Of a stretch of DNA of 64,000 nucleotides, positions 46,377-56,602 are shown one piece after another. The stretch is from Pseudomonas beijingensis. GTDB taxonomy: Bacteria > Pseudomonadota > Gammaproteobacteria > Pseudomonadales > Pseudomonadaceae. Positions within the stretch are counted from its first letter, which is position 1, and every line of letters begins with the position of its first letter. Position numbers and translations under genes: made by a program. The notes below the pieces were generated by a model. It saw only the letters and a list, made by a program, of their open reading frames with translations, ran no database searches and had not been told where the DNA came from. The DNA is taken from positions 2,484,001-2,548,000 of the forward strand of contig NZ_CP117425.1 of NCBI RefSeq assembly GCF_030687295.1, given 5' to 3'.

Positions 46377-47396
46377 TTAAACCTCCACCGGCACCGACAG
46401 CTTCGGATCGCCCAATGGATGGCTCTTGGCATCGAAGAAGCGCAATTGCACCTCCAGCCCCTGGAACACCTTGGCGTAATGCCGCTTCTGATGCTGGATG
46501 AAGGCCTGGCTACGGGGATAGATCGAGATCGCCACGGTTTTCGGGGCGGCCAGGCGCAGGGCATGGACAATGTGCCGGTCCTGCTCGCCCAAGGCATGGC
46601 CGAACAGGCACAGGTTGTCGCCATGCTGCAGCAACTGGTCGTAGCAGAACGACAGGTAATCGCTGCTGCGGATGGTCTTGAGCTTGTCGGCGCTGGGGCC
46701 TTCATTGACGAACAGTGGCACGTCGTCGAGGGTCTTGATCGTGTTGTTGATGGCGAAACTGCCCAGCAAGGTGCCTTCGGTGGACGTGAGCTTGCGCGCT
46801 GTCCCGTCCTGGTTGCGCACCAGGTGCAGACCGCCGTGCAAGTACAGCAGGCGCGGTTTGTCTGTGGCCGCCTGGCTCAGGTCGAAACTGTGGTCATCGC
46901 CGAAGAACAGGTCGCTGATGGTCTCGGCGCTATGCTGGATCGCCCAGTAGTTGAGCAGGTCGTAGTTGGTGGTGAACACCGTGCGGTAGCGGCTCAGCTC
47001 CTGGTTGAGCGTCGCCAGGGTCGACGGTTGCACCAGCCGCCACGGGATGTGTACCGCGTGCATGGTGTTGATCAGTGCTTCCTTGATCGCGTAATAGCGG
47101 TTGCGCGGGGCGGCGGAGCTGACGGCCAGGGCCTTGTTGACCCGGCTGGTGGTTTTCAGCGCCCCGAGTACCTGTTCGAAACTGCGGGTCTGCATCGCGT
47201 CGAACACGCTCAGTTCCGACGGGCTCAAGGGCTTCTCCTCGACGGTGCGGGCATTTTCGAACAGCGAGTCATAGCCGAAATCGTCCCACACCGCGCGGCT
47301 GGCCCCATTGCCCACCAGCAGGCCGCTGAAGGCGGTATCGGCGCGCACGGCCTCCCAGTCTTCGAGCCGGGTGTCGTATTCCTGGAAATCGGTCAT
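46377..47396 (-). CDS. DUF4917 / SIR2-like protein
   Basis: About 339 residues from the ATG at 47396 ('MTDFQEYDTRLEDW'); an upstream ATG at 47423 would add nine. The SIR2-like nucleotide-binding pattern is visible: 'LLVGNGASRAVWDDFGYDSL' near the N-terminus, 'TVFTTNYDLLNYW', 'LLYLHGGLHLV' and 'LCLFGHALGEQDRHIVHAL'. SIR2-like proteins of this shape can hydrolyse NAD and several act in phage defence. DUF4917 itself is uncharacterised to my knowledge. Confidence 0.75.
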   Translation of the reverse strand: MTDFQEYDTRLEDWEAVRADTAFSGLLVGNGASRAVWDDFGYDSLFENARTVEEKPLSPSELSVFDAMQTRSFEQVLGALKTTSRVNKALAVSSAAPRNRYYAIKEALINTMHAVHIPWRLVQPSTLATLNQELSRYRTVFTTNYDLLNYWAIQHSAETISDLFFGDDHSFDLSQAATDKPRLLYLHGGLHLVRNQDGTARKLTSTEGTLLGSFAINNTIKTLDDVPLFVNEGPSADKLKTIRSSDYLSFCYDQLLQHGDNLCLFGHALGEQDRHIVHALRLAAPKTVAISIYPRSQAFIQHQKRHYAKVFQGLEVQLRFFDAKSHPLGDPKLSVPVEV

Positions 47397-47536
47397 CGCA
47401 AGGATCATCTCAAAACGTGGCAAAGGCAGGTCGCGACTTTATCACGACCCAGTCTTGAGCCAGATCAAGATGCGTCATGACTAGTCGGTCATTCTGTAGG
47501 CCCTGCCGATCCGGCCTCAACCAGGAGCGTGACCCC

Positions 47537-48685
47537 ATGAGCAGCACTTTTTTCATTCCCGCCGTGAACATCATGGGGCTGGGCTGCCTCGATGAAGCGA
47601 TGACTGCCATTCGCAACTACGGCTTTCGCAAGGCCCTGATCGTCACCGACGCGGGGCTGGCCAAGGCCGGCGTCGCCAGCAAGGTGGCTGAACTGCTGGC
47701 TCTGCAGGATATCGATTCGGTGATTTTCGACGGCGCCAAGCCCAACCCAAGCATCGCCAATGTCGAGCTCGGGCTGGGGCTGCTGAAGGAGAGCCAGTGT
47801 GATTTCGTCGTGTCGCTGGGGGGCGGTTCGCCCCATGATTGCGCCAAGGGCATTGCCCTGTGCGCCACCAACGGCGGGCAGATTCGCGACTATGAAGGCG
47901 TCGACCGTTCGAGCAAGCCGCAATTGCCGCTGATCGCTATCAACACCACGGCAGGCACCGCCAGCGAAATGACCCGCTTTTGCATCATCACCGACGAGAC
48001 ACGCCACGTGAAAATGGCGATTGTCGATCGCAACGTGACCCCATTGATGTCGGTGAACGACCCGGCGCTGATGGTGGCGATGCCCAAGGGCCTGACGGCC
48101 GCCACCGGCATGGATGCGCTGACCCACGCGATCGAGGCTTATGTCTCCACCGCCGCCACGCCGATTACCGATGCCTGCGCGCTGAAGGCCATCACCCTGA
48201 TCAGCAACAACCTGCGCCTGGCCGTGCGCGACGGCAACGATCTGGCGGCGCGGGAAAACATGGCTTATGCGCAGTTTCTCGCGGGGATGGCGTTCAACAA
48301 TGCGTCGTTGGGGTTCGTGCACGCCATGGCGCATCAACTGGGTGGTTTTTACGACTTGCCTCATGGCGTGTGCAACGCGGTGCTGTTGCCTCATGTGCAG
48401 AGCTTCAACGCCTCGGTATGCGCTGCTCGCCTGACCGACGTGGCCCATGCCATGGGCGTCGATACGCACAGGGCCGGCCCAGAAGAGGGGGCCCGGGACG
48501 CTATTGCGGCGATCCGCAGCCTGGCCCTTGACGTGGACATTCCGGCTGGTTTGCGTGACCTGGGTGTGCGCCTCAACGACATACCGGTGCTGGCCACCAA
48601 CGCCTTGAAAGATGCGTGCGGCCTGACCAACCCACGGGCGGCGGACCAGCGGCAGATCGAAGAGATTTTCCGCAGCGCGTTCTAA
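47537..48685 (+). CDS. yiaY: Iron-containing alcohol dehydrogenase, YiaY-like
   Basis: The 382-residue type III alcohol dehydrogenase starts at ATG 47537 behind 'ccaggagcg'. It aligns closely with E. coli YiaY: '[11 protein letters not shown]', '[16 protein letters not shown]' (NAD site) and '[18 protein letters not shown]'. The metal ligands are Asp in '[10 protein letters not shown]' and His in '[11 protein letters not shown]' and '[15 protein letters not shown]'. It oxidises short alcohols; the physiological substrate is unknown. Confidence 0.93.
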   Translation: MSSTFFIPAVNIMGLGCLDEAMTAIRNYGFRKALIVTDAGLAKAGVASKVAELLALQDIDSVIFDGAKPNPSIANVELGLGLLKESQCDFVVSLGGGSPHDCAKGIALCATNGGQIRDYEGVDRSSKPQLPLIAINTTAGTASEMTRFCIITDETRHVKMAIVDRNVTPLMSVNDPALMVAMPKGLTAATGMDALTHAIEAYVSTAATPITDACALKAITLISNNLRLAVRDGNDLAARENMAYAQFLAGMAFNNASLGFVHAMAHQLGGFYDLPHGVCNAVLLPHVQSFNASVCAARLTDVAHAMGVDTHRAGPEEGARDAIAAIRSLALDVDIPAGLRDLGVRLNDIPVLATNALKDACGLTNPRAADQRQIEEIFRSAF

Positions 48686-49845
48686 GCGACCCGGGGCGGC
48701 ACGAACCGCACACAGAGCATCGCCGCCGCCCCCAGCAGTGCGCACAACGCCGCCAGTGGCCAAGCTTGTTGGCTCAACAACAGGCTGGCCATGGCGCCGA
48801 TCACCGAGGCCATAAGTTGATGCAGGAACCCGCTCAACGCCATGGCATAAGCGCCGGCCACCGGTGCGCCTTCATTGGCCAGGGACAGGCTGATGGGATA
48901 GATCAACGACTGGCCAAACACCGCGAAGCAATACGGCAGCCAGAAGAGCAACGCGATGCTGCTCAGGGTGAGGCTGCCTGCCAGCATGGTCATGCTGCCG
49001 CCCAGCACCAGTGCGATGCCCCAGCCCATCATCCGCCGTTGGCCGGTGCGCAGTACAAACGCGTTCACCGCTAGCGCCCCGAGCAGGTACGCCGCACTGA
49101 TCGGCCAGCCCAGCAGGCCGTATTCGATGGCCGACCAGTGGAAGCTCTCCTGCAGGATCAGCGGCGCTGCGGTATTGAAGGCGACGATCACGCCGTAACC
49201 CAGCCCACCGGCCAAGGCCGGCAACAGGAACGCCCGTTGCCGGAATATCTGCCCGTAGATCCCCCACGCCGATTGCCCATTGCTGGCGTGCACCAGTATC
49301 GGGAACCTGGCCTGGGACACAGCCGCTGCCATGGCCAGACTGACGGCACCCAAGCCCTGGAAAATCGCCTCCCAGCCGAAAGCGGCCTGGATCAGCGAGC
49401 CCAGGTATTGGCCGATACCGAGGGCAATCACAAAGGCGATCGATATCCAGGACAGGGCCTTGGCCAACAGGTCGCCGCTGAAACTGTCGCGAATCAAGAC
49501 CCGCGCCATCACTGAGATACCGCTGGCACCGATGCCCTGGATCAACCTGAACGTCAGGAATGCCTCCACGGTTGTGCTCAGCGGCAGGGCCAGGTTGCCC
49601 AGGCCGTACAACCCCAAGGCCGCCAGCAAGACCGGCTTGCGCCCCAAGCGCTGGCTCAGGCTGCCCCACAGCAACATGGGCAGCGCCATGCCGATCAGGT
49701 ACACCGACAGGCCCCAGGAAACCCGCGACGCATCGGCACCAAGATCCCGGGCGATAGCGGGCAGGGCCGGCAAGTAGATGCTCATGCCCAGTTGTGCCAG
49801 GAAGACGGTGGTGCAGGTGACGATCAGGGTGGTACGGTTCTTCAT
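48682..49845 (-). CDS. MFS drug exporter, Bcr/CflA type
   Basis: The 387-residue protein starts at ATG 49845 with 'aggacgctcg' upstream. Bcr/CflA features: '[20 protein letters not shown]' in helix 1 and '[20 protein letters not shown]' after helix 2. It lies 13 bp after the stop of the PLP enzyme gene, so is probably co-transcribed and may export that enzyme's product. Its stop overlaps the convergent yiaY stop. Confidence 0.87.
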   Translation of the reverse strand: MKNRTTLIVTCTTVFLAQLGMSIYLPALPAIARDLGADASRVSWGLSVYLIGMALPMLLWGSLSQRLGRKPVLLAALGLYGLGNLALPLSTTVEAFLTFRLIQGIGASGISVMARVLIRDSFSGDLLAKALSWISIAFVIALGIGQYLGSLIQAAFGWEAIFQGLGAVSLAMAAAVSQARFPILVHASNGQSAWGIYGQIFRQRAFLLPALAGGLGYGVIVAFNTAAPLILQESFHWSAIEYGLLGWPISAAYLLGALAVNAFVLRTGQRRMMGWGIALVLGGSMTMLAGSLTLSSIALLFWLPYCFAVFGQSLIYPISLSLANEGAPVAGAYAMALSGFLHQLMASVIGAMASLLLSQQAWPLAALCALLGAAAMLCVRFVPPRVA

Positions 49846-49858
49846 CGAGCGTCCTGTC

Positions 49859-51094
49859 TCAAGGGCGAAGGTCACGCCCGTGGGTCAGCAGCAGTTCGGT
49901 GATCTGTTCGCAAAACGAGCGAATCACGTCCGGCTCCATGTCGGCGCGCAGGGTAATGCGAATGGCGGCCTTGCCTTGCGGCACCACGGGAAAAAACACC
50001 GCCGAGGTGAAATACCCCAGTTCGGCCAGTTCGACCGCCAGGCTGTTGGCCAGGGTCGCTTCACCGCAAGGCACCATGCGGATCGCCATGGGGGTGCCGC
50101 GCTGTCCGGTCCGCACGAGGCTGTCGAAGAGGCGGATATTAGCTTGTAAACGCGCCTGCAATGCACTGAATTCCCGGCTGCGGTGCAGGCGGATCGACGC
50201 CATGCCGGCGCCAATGGCCGCGGCGTCCAGGCTCTGGGACCAATTGCTCGGCCCACCGTAGCGCTGCACCAGAGCCTTGTGCCGCTCACAGCCAAACATG
50301 ACCAGCCCGCCACTGGCGCCGAATGACTTGGCCAACGAGGCCACGATCAGGGTGCGCTCGTCCACCGCCGGGATGCGCGAACGGACCAGACCAGCGCCGG
50401 ATTCCCCGACGGCAGACAGGGCGTGGGAATCGTCCAGGTAAAGAAACAGGCCATAGCGCTGCTTGAGGTACATCAGGCTGTCCAGGTCAGCCATCCCGCC
50501 CATGCTGTAGGCGCCGTCGGCCACATACGCCACCTCGCGCTGGCGTTTGCACACGTCTTCGATGAAGTCCATGTCGTTGTGCGGGCAGGTGATAACCTGG
50601 GTTTCGTCGGCGCAGGCGGCCTTGCTGTGGTTCATCGAATAATGGGCATGTTTGTCGAACACCATGACGGGCGCGCGATTTTGAGTGAATGCGCCGCTGG
50701 CCAGCAGCGGCAGGATCCCGGCGCTCGCCGCACTGCACGACAGGGCACTGAGGCAACTGGCGCCAAACAGCTCCGACAATTGGCTTTCGTACTGCTCCAG
50801 GATCGCCAGCTTGCAGCGATTCCTTGAGTTGGCGACCCGCAAGGTCCCGGCTTCCCATAGGGCGGTCATGGCGCCGTCCAGCAACGCGGGGTGATAGTCC
50901 AGGCCCAGGTAGGACGTGGTGCAGAAGTGATGAAACGTCCGACCGTATTGATCGACCAGTACATTGGGTGTCTTGACCTCGACATTCAGCCCTGAGATTT
51001 TTCCGGCTTCGGTGCCCTGCCAATCCAGGTCAGCAAGGGAAATGAGCTTGCGGTAGTTGGTGAAGTAATGAGGTGGTTGAGCAGTCTGGTCCAT
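49859..51094 (-). CDS. PLP-dependent alpha-oxoamine synthase (BioF/CqsA/KBL family)
   Basis: The 411-residue fold-type I PLP enzyme condenses an amino acid with an acyl-CoA or acyl-ACP. 'HFCTTSYLGLDYHPALLDGA' is the family N-terminal mark. 'LDDSHALSAVGESGAG' holds the PLP-contact Asp and His, and 'VASLAKSFGASGG' the Schiff-base Lys (about 250). No biotin genes are nearby and the N-terminus differs from BioF, so it is more likely a specialised synthase, like CqsA. The exporter gene follows in the same operon. Confidence 0.8.
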   Translation of the reverse strand: MDQTAQPPHYFTNYRKLISLADLDWQGTEAGKISGLNVEVKTPNVLVDQYGRTFHHFCTTSYLGLDYHPALLDGAMTALWEAGTLRVANSRNRCKLAILEQYESQLSELFGASCLSALSCSAASAGILPLLASGAFTQNRAPVMVFDKHAHYSMNHSKAACADETQVITCPHNDMDFIEDVCKRQREVAYVADGAYSMGGMADLDSLMYLKQRYGLFLYLDDSHALSAVGESGAGLVRSRIPAVDERTLIVASLAKSFGASGGLVMFGCERHKALVQRYGGPSNWSQSLDAAAIGAGMASIRLHRSREFSALQARLQANIRLFDSLVRTGQRGTPMAIRMVPCGEATLANSLAVELAELGYFTSAVFFPVVPQGKAAIRITLRADMEPDVIRSFCEQITELLLTHGRDLRP

Positions 51095-51351
51095 GGCGCG
51101 ATTACATTCCTTGGTTGATGGTGCTGTCCGTGGGGTGTTTCGATAGCGGTGTGTTTCCAGACTTTACAGATTGTTGTGCAGGGCTTTGAATCGGCTGTTT
51201 CCGGCGTGTTTGAGTGTCACTGGAGATTTCCACGTAGGACTTTGCCTAGGACCCTGGCCGGGGAATCCATCGGCGCTGTCGGAGCTTGGGAGCACCCAGG
51301 TTTTGCCCCAAGCCCGCTGGGTTATCACTCTTTTCTGAAGGTTGCTTGCTG

Positions 51352-51768
51352 ATGCTCTCTGGCCTCAATCATCTGACCCTTGCGGTCACCGACCTGGATC
51401 GCAGCGTGGCTTTCTATGGCGAACTCTTGCAGTTGCGTCTTGAGGCCAAATGGAACAGCGGGGCGTATTTGTCGCTGCCGGAGCTGTGGTTGTGCCTGTC
51501 TTTCGACCCGTTGCGCAGGACTGAGCCGAGCGCGGACTATACCCATTACGCATTCAGTACCAGCGCCGAGCATTTCCCGCTGCTGGTGGCGCGGCTGAAA
51601 GCGGCCCAGGTGTCATCGTGGCGAGACAACCGCAGCGAGGGTGATTCGTTCTACTTTCTCGACCCGGACGGGCACAAGCTGGAGGTCCATGTGGGTGACC
51701 TGGCGTCGCGGTTGAAGGCCTGTCGGCAGGCACCGTATGCTGGCATGAGGTTTTTTACCGCGCGGTGA
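51352..51768 (+). CDS. fosA: FosA-family fosfomycin resistance glutathione transferase
   Basis: The 138-residue vicinal-oxygen-chelate protein starts at ATG 51352 ('[19 protein letters not shown]'). Metal ligands are His 7 ('NHLTLAV'), a His in 'DYTHYAFS' and Glu in '[14 protein letters not shown]'. FosA uses glutathione and Mn2+ to open the fosfomycin epoxide. This is the intrinsic chromosomal type of Pseudomonas. The upstream in-frame ATG is not supported. Confidence 0.92.
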   Translation: MLSGLNHLTLAVTDLDRSVAFYGELLQLRLEAKWNSGAYLSLPELWLCLSFDPLRRTEPSADYTHYAFSTSAEHFPLLVARLKAAQVSSWRDNRSEGDSFYFLDPDGHKLEVHVGDLASRLKACRQAPYAGMRFFTAR

Positions 51769-51919
51769 TGGGGCGGCGTCGAATCGAGTAGGCGTTTGAT
51801 CCTCTGCACTCTGATCGCCTGCGCTATCCTCATCGATATCGGGGGCGCGTCGGTCTCGCTCGTTGTATCGGCGTCACGAACTGACGATCACCCGCTTCGC
51901 TCACCGCTGCATTACCCGG

Positions 51920-53284
51920 ATGACCACCAGCCCCATGGACACTTCAAGTTCCGCGCCGCTGGCCAGCTACATCGACCTTCTGCTGGACGCCGTATGTGCC
52001 GTCGACGGTCAAGGGCGTTTCGTGTTTGTCAGTGCCGCCTGCGAGCGCATTTTTGGTTACACCCCGCAAGAATTGATCGGTCAGCCAATGATCGATCTGG
52101 TACACCCTGCCGACCGCCAGCGAACCCTCGAGGCGGCGCGGGAGATCATGGAGGGCGAGCCCAAACTCAATTTCGAGAACCGCTACCTGCGCAAGGACGG
52201 GCGGGTGGTGCACATCCTGTGGTCGGCACGCTGGTCGCCGGTGGACCAACTGCGCATTGCCGTGGCCCGGGACATCACCGAACGCAAGCAGGCCGAGTCC
52301 CGCCAGGCGGCGTTGTATGCGATTTCCGAGGCGGCCCATGCCGCGGCCGACTTGCTGGCGCTGTTCAAGCGCATCCACCTGATTATTGGCGAGTGGCTGC
52401 CGGCGCTGAATTTTTCGGTGGCGCTGTATGACGAACAATGTTCGCAGTTGAACTTCCCCTATCACGTCGATGATCGGGAAGGGCAGCCCGAATTGCCGGG
52501 CACGGTCACAGGGCGTTTGTGCGCCGAGGTGATTCGCAGTGGCCAGCCGATCCTCCTGACGCCCGGTTGCAGCCAGTTGCCAGCGGGGTTCGACGACCTG
52601 GTGGCGCAGCCGGACGCGCCGTGTTGGCTGGGCGTGCCGCTGAACTCACAGAGCGGCACGATTGGCGCGTTGATCGTCAAGAGTGCGCCGGACAACGAGC
52701 GCTACACCGAACAGGACAAGGAACTGCTGCAGTACGTCTGCGTACAGATCACCATCGCCATCGAGCGCAAGCAGTTGCACGCCCGCTTGCAGCACATGGC
52801 TCAGTACGATCAGTTGACCCAGGTGCCCAACCGCGAATTGCTCCGTGAACGGTTCAAGTGCGCACTGGCGACTGCCCGCGCTGCGTCCGGGCGCATGGCC
52901 TTGCTGTATATCGACCTGGACCGTTTCAAACAGGTCAACGACACCTATGGCCACGGCGTGGGCGACATGCTGTTACAGGCGGTGGCCAATCGTATCAAGG
53001 GCTGTATTCGCGACACCGACACCGTGGCGCGCATTGGCGGAGACGAGTTCGTAGTCTTGCTGCACAGCATCCAGGCCTTGGAGGATGCCCATCGCGTGCA
53101 GGAAAAAATCCGCCATGCACTGGCCCAGCCGCTGCGTCTGGACGGGCACTGTCTGAGCATCGAACCGAGCATCGGCGTGGCCTGCTTCCCCGAGCATGGC
53201 ACTGAAGATGTCGCGCTGTTTCGCCACGCCGACGAGGCGATGTACGCGGCCAAGCGTCACAATCACAGGGCATTCGGCATCTGA
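51920..53284 (+). CDS. Diguanylate cyclase with PAS and GAF domains
   Basis: About 454 residues from the ATG at 51920 (the frame extends to a TTG at 51863). A PAS domain spans about 15-125 ('FVFVSAACERIFGYTPQELI', 'ARDITERKQAE'). A GAF-like domain covers about 140-295 and a GGDEF domain about 300-454. The cyclase site 'ARIGGDEFVVLL' is intact and the inhibitory RxxD ('RDTD') lies five residues before it, so product inhibition by c-di-GMP is expected. No EAL domain. The sensed signal is unknown. Confidence 0.88.
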   Translation: MTTSPMDTSSSAPLASYIDLLLDAVCAVDGQGRFVFVSAACERIFGYTPQELIGQPMIDLVHPADRQRTLEAAREIMEGEPKLNFENRYLRKDGRVVHILWSARWSPVDQLRIAVARDITERKQAESRQAALYAISEAAHAAADLLALFKRIHLIIGEWLPALNFSVALYDEQCSQLNFPYHVDDREGQPELPGTVTGRLCAEVIRSGQPILLTPGCSQLPAGFDDLVAQPDAPCWLGVPLNSQSGTIGALIVKSAPDNERYTEQDKELLQYVCVQITIAIERKQLHARLQHMAQYDQLTQVPNRELLRERFKCALATARAASGRMALLYIDLDRFKQVNDTYGHGVGDMLLQAVANRIKGCIRDTDTVARIGGDEFVVLLHSIQALEDAHRVQEKIRHALAQPLRLDGHCLSIEPSIGVACFPEHGTEDVALFRHADEAMYAAKRHNHRAFGI

Positions 53285-53534
53285 TAGCGCGTCGCCGTTC
53301 GTCGCGGCGCCAAAGTCTTTTTCAACCTTTCAAGCGTTGTCCTTTTCAGATGTCAGGCGGGCTCCGCTCGCCGGAAACATCGTCCATGATCGAACGAAGA
53401 GGTTTGAAGTGGGTCGCAGAAGTAGGAGAACCACTCTCGCGGCTGTCGACAGCTACTCAGCGGAAAGCGAAATCGGGTGGTTCTGATTCAGAGGCGGGAA
53501 CCCGTCAGAACTTTTATCAGAGGAGGGCGCGACT

Positions 53535-54038
53535 ATGAGCCGTATGGCCAGCTTCTTTCGCACCACCAGTGTCATCGTGTTGATGGGTCTGGGTGCCAAC
53601 AGTGCCTGGGCCCAATCGCCTGCCGAATTCATCAACGATGCTTCAGCCAAAGGCATGGCCGATATCGAGGCCAGTCGCATGGCCCACGGAAAAGCCGAAT
53701 CCAGGGAGGTCAAGGACTACACCATCATGGTGATCAACGACCGCACCACCGCTAATCAACATCTGGCGAAGATCGCCAAGAAGCTCGACTTGCCTGTCGC
53801 CCCCCGGGAGGAGGTGGCTGACAAGGCCAAGACCCTGATGCCGCAGGTCAAGGAAGGCGAGTCGTTCGAAGCCGCGTATGCCGCCAGCCAGGTCAAGGCC
53901 ACCGAGGAGGCCATCGCGCAGATCCAGCAGCAGGCTCAGACCACCGAAGTGCCGGAGATCAAGGCTTTCGCCGACGAAACCCTGCCCAAGTTGCAGACCC
54001 ATCTCGAAATGGCCAGGGCACTGCAGGCCAGCCGCTGA
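53535..54038 (+). CDS. DUF4142 periplasmic protein
   Basis: The 167-residue protein has a signal peptide ('VIVLMGLGANSAWA', cleavage before 'QSPAEFI'). DUF4142 is a ferritin-like helical bundle: 'FINDASAKGMADIEASRMAH', 'VKDYTIMVINDRTTANQHLA' and 'LPKLQTHLEMARAL'. No metal ligand set is evident. 'cagaggaggg' precedes the ATG. The family is induced in stationary phase or stress in some bacteria; its role here is unknown. Confidence 0.88.
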   Translation: MSRMASFFRTTSVIVLMGLGANSAWAQSPAEFINDASAKGMADIEASRMAHGKAESREVKDYTIMVINDRTTANQHLAKIAKKLDLPVAPREEVADKAKTLMPQVKEGESFEAAYAASQVKATEEAIAQIQQQAQTTEVPEIKAFADETLPKLQTHLEMARALQASR

Positions 54039-54124
54039 TCCACATGTTGTTGCATCCTGGGCCGGGACGTTCGCGTCCCGGCTGATGTTTGCCCGCTAGA
54101 TGGGGGCCTTCCAGCGCATCTGCC

Positions 54125-54529
54125 TCAGCACTGGTTCAGGTCCACTTTGCTGTCTTTTTCCAAACCTTCAAGGTTCTTGGCTTCGCCCTGGCCCATGGCC
54201 TGGTAATGCTTTCTCAGCGCTTCCAGTTGCTTGAGGTCCAGCGACTCGAGGCCGAGCATCGCATTCTGTGCTTCCTTGGTCGCCCGCAGCAATTCGTCCA
54301 CTTTCAAATGCAAGATGTCCGTATCGCGGTTCTGCGTGTTCTGGATCAGGAACACCATGAGGAAGGTGATGATGGTGGTCGAAGTATTGATGATCAATTG
54401 CCAGGTGTCGTTGAAACCGAAGAAAGGTCCGCTGGCGGCCCACAGCGCCAACAACACGATGGCCCCCAGGAATGTCTTGGGGCTCCCCGCCCAGAGGGCC
54501 AGTTTTTGAGCGATTTTTGCGAACGTCAT
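54125..54529 (-). CDS. Low-affinity iron permease-like protein
   Basis: The 134-residue protein has two hydrophobic helices ('FLGAIVLLALWAASGPF' and 'LIINTSTTIITFLMVFLI') followed by 'QNTQNRDTDILHLKVDELLR', the hallmark of the low-affinity iron permease (Fet4-like) domain family. Bacterial members are short and their transport function is unproven. 'aaggaaacac' precedes the ATG. It lies just outside the AT-richer island that follows. Confidence 0.85.
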   Translation of the reverse strand: MTFAKIAQKLALWAGSPKTFLGAIVLLALWAASGPFFGFNDTWQLIINTSTTIITFLMVFLIQNTQNRDTDILHLKVDELLRATKEAQNAMLGLESLDLKQLEALRKHYQAMGQGEAKNLEGLEKDSKVDLNQC

Positions 54530-54682
54530 TGCCGTGTTTCCTTGTTGGATGCACCTGTCTGGTGTGACAGCAACGAGGCGGTGAAAATTCTACTTACATT
54601 TCAGCCGGTCCCCCACGTTCATCGTCCGGCGCGATGACAGTCGCAACCAGTGCTTCTGCCGCAGGTCCTCTGAACACCCTCT

Positions 54683-56518
54683 TCAATCCAATTTTATTTT
54701 GAGGCAGCTAACTACACCGGACAGGTTGTTCCCGAAAGATTCGAAGAACGGTATGAGTCCGTGCGGCATCGCCTGATAGATTTCCATCCCTTGATAAAAG
54801 CGCCGCAGATAACGAGGCTTCACCGGTAGCCCCATATGGAAAATCGCCTGGGCTATGAACTGCTTTGGGACATTGTTGTAGGTCGCCTTGCAGTTAATGT
54901 AATAGGCGCTCAATCCACAACGCTTGGCGAATTCACCAACGCTGTCCAAGATGTCCAACAGCCGTTCTTCAGATTGCAGCAGGCGACCGCCGCCTTCGAC
55001 GCCGTCAAGCAATAGCCCGGGCACACCTTTGACATCTGCCACGGCAATCAGATTAATACGGCCAATGCGCCGCCCTTGATACCAGACATACAGGCGACAT
55101 AAATTTGGTTCAACCAAATATCCTGGGGCATTGTTGACCGCGTAGTCACCGATACCGGTACAAGAATAAAACTCGTCGGAGCGACTGTAGTCCTGCCATG
55201 GATTTCTGTTCCAGGTACTAATGAACCCCCTCTGCCTTGATTGACGTTCCCTTAAACCCTCCCAATCCTTATCGTCAAGGAAGGTTCTGATACTTGTAAT
55301 ATTTTCAGGTTCTGGCGATCCAATGCTGTCTCTGGGGAAGGCCGCATCTATTATTGACTGCAAACGGGTTTCGGTGTACTCGGCATGTCGGTCGAACAAT
55401 GATTTGTTCCGGTACACCAAGGTTTGCCGGGCGACTTTGTCGTAGGTCGCGTCTATCGCCTGTCCGATCAGCGTTCTGAAACGGGCGATACCCATTTCAC
55501 CGCCCCAATAGTTGAACGGTAAAAACCAAGCGCCAGCATAAGCATCGGTGATATGCCTACGGGCATTGGCAAAGGCGTGTTGCTGTTCGAACCATTTATT
55601 GAAATTATCAATCGCCAACTGATACCGCATGTTTTCGATTGTTTTCGGGTCCATGAGATTTATATTGGAAAGAATCGCGGAGATCAGCCCGCCATCGAAT
55701 ACCCCAGGTGCATCGATATGCGAGATCAGACTCGCTGCATTCAATTGCTCAAGCGAAGCGGTGATGGTACGAACCGCCCCAACCTCCGGCAAACCATTGA
55801 CCAACAGGTAATGGAAGTAGTCAACACTTCCGTCTGACAGCGCGTCAAGACGTTTGTGTACCGTCTGAATACTATGGTGTTCAAATACCACATCAGCATT
55901 TTCCAGCAACGCAACGGCACCAAAACTGCCGTAACGAGCGTGTACGGCGCAAACCAATGCCACCAGCGCATCCAGCTCCGTGGCGGGCAGGTGCCGATGA
56001 TAGTGCTTGATATGGATGAGCAAAGGGGCGCAGCAAGGGCCTAGTACATCCTTGTGGCGTAGCACGCAGCCCATGGCGGCCTGATAATAAGCCACGCCTA
56101 CCGCCTCAAGGATCGACTCCAGATCATCACACAAGGCGGAGTCGGATGTGCCGATCAGACAGGACACGCCGCGTGCAGATTGATCCTTGATGGCCAACAG
56201 GAACTCCACGAACGCCTGCATATCCAAGTGACGCTTGAGCAGCGGGATTTTTTCTATCAGATACGCCGCGACAAAGGCGCTGTTGCGTTCCAATTCAAGA
56301 ATGCCGGGCAAGAACCACGCCCATTCCTCAGCGCTGAGTTCAAGTACATGGCCATGATGCTTAAGTACATTGTTGACCAGTACATCATCGCAGGCGGCAA
56401 TTCGCGACAGTAATTCACCTACCGCCGTCGCAAGCTCGACGCCATGTAACTGCTCAAGGCAGTTGATTGCAACTTCATAAGCGTCGATGTAAGTAGCCAG
56501 TACTTCACGCATACGCAT
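54683..56518 (-). CDS. 611-residue protein of unknown family, possible C-terminal GNAT-like domain
   Basis: I do not recognise the full-length family. Residues 1 to about 300 are mostly alpha-helical and Leu-rich, resembling a helical-repeat scaffold. About 320-420 contains 'HITDAYAGAWFLPFNYWGGE'. About 440-600 alternates strands and helices in a GNAT-like order: 'CRLYVWYQGRRIGRINLIAV', 'VPGLLLDGVEGGG', a helix 'ERLLDILDSVGEFAKRCGL', then 'YYINCKA' and 'FHMGLPVKPRYLRRFYQGM'. If it is a GNAT, it could transfer an acyl or aminoacyl group. It is the last gene of the cluster with the tRNA-like array and MATE exporter, 84 bp after the MATE stop, with 'gagggg' before the ATG. Confidence 0.75.
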   Translation of the reverse strand: MRMREVLATYIDAYEVAINCLEQLHGVELATAVGELLSRIAACDDVLVNNVLKHHGHVLELSAEEWAWFLPGILELERNSAFVAAYLIEKIPLLKRHLDMQAFVEFLLAIKDQSARGVSCLIGTSDSALCDDLESILEAVGVAYYQAAMGCVLRHKDVLGPCCAPLLIHIKHYHRHLPATELDALVALVCAVHARYGSFGAVALLENADVVFEHHSIQTVHKRLDALSDGSVDYFHYLLVNGLPEVGAVRTITASLEQLNAASLISHIDAPGVFDGGLISAILSNINLMDPKTIENMRYQLAIDNFNKWFEQQHAFANARRHITDAYAGAWFLPFNYWGGEMGIARFRTLIGQAIDATYDKVARQTLVYRNKSLFDRHAEYTETRLQSIIDAAFPRDSIGSPEPENITSIRTFLDDKDWEGLRERQSRQRGFISTWNRNPWQDYSRSDEFYSCTGIGDYAVNNAPGYLVEPNLCRLYVWYQGRRIGRINLIAVADVKGVPGLLLDGVEGGGRLLQSEERLLDILDSVGEFAKRCGLSAYYINCKATYNNVPKQFIAQAIFHMGLPVKPRYLRRFYQGMEIYQAMPHGLIPFFESFGNNLSGVVSCLKIKLD

Positions 56519-56602
56519 TTCCCCTCATACCAACCGGTGATGGTTGCAAAAGCTCTGATGATCAGCCTCTCGGCCTGCTTCGACTGGCGTGATAAATGGC
56601 GA

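Noticed and set aside
49859..51094. Calling the PLP enzyme BioF
   Set aside because: No bioA, bioB, bioC or bioD is nearby, the N-terminus differs and an exporter is coupled to it. Only family membership is supported.
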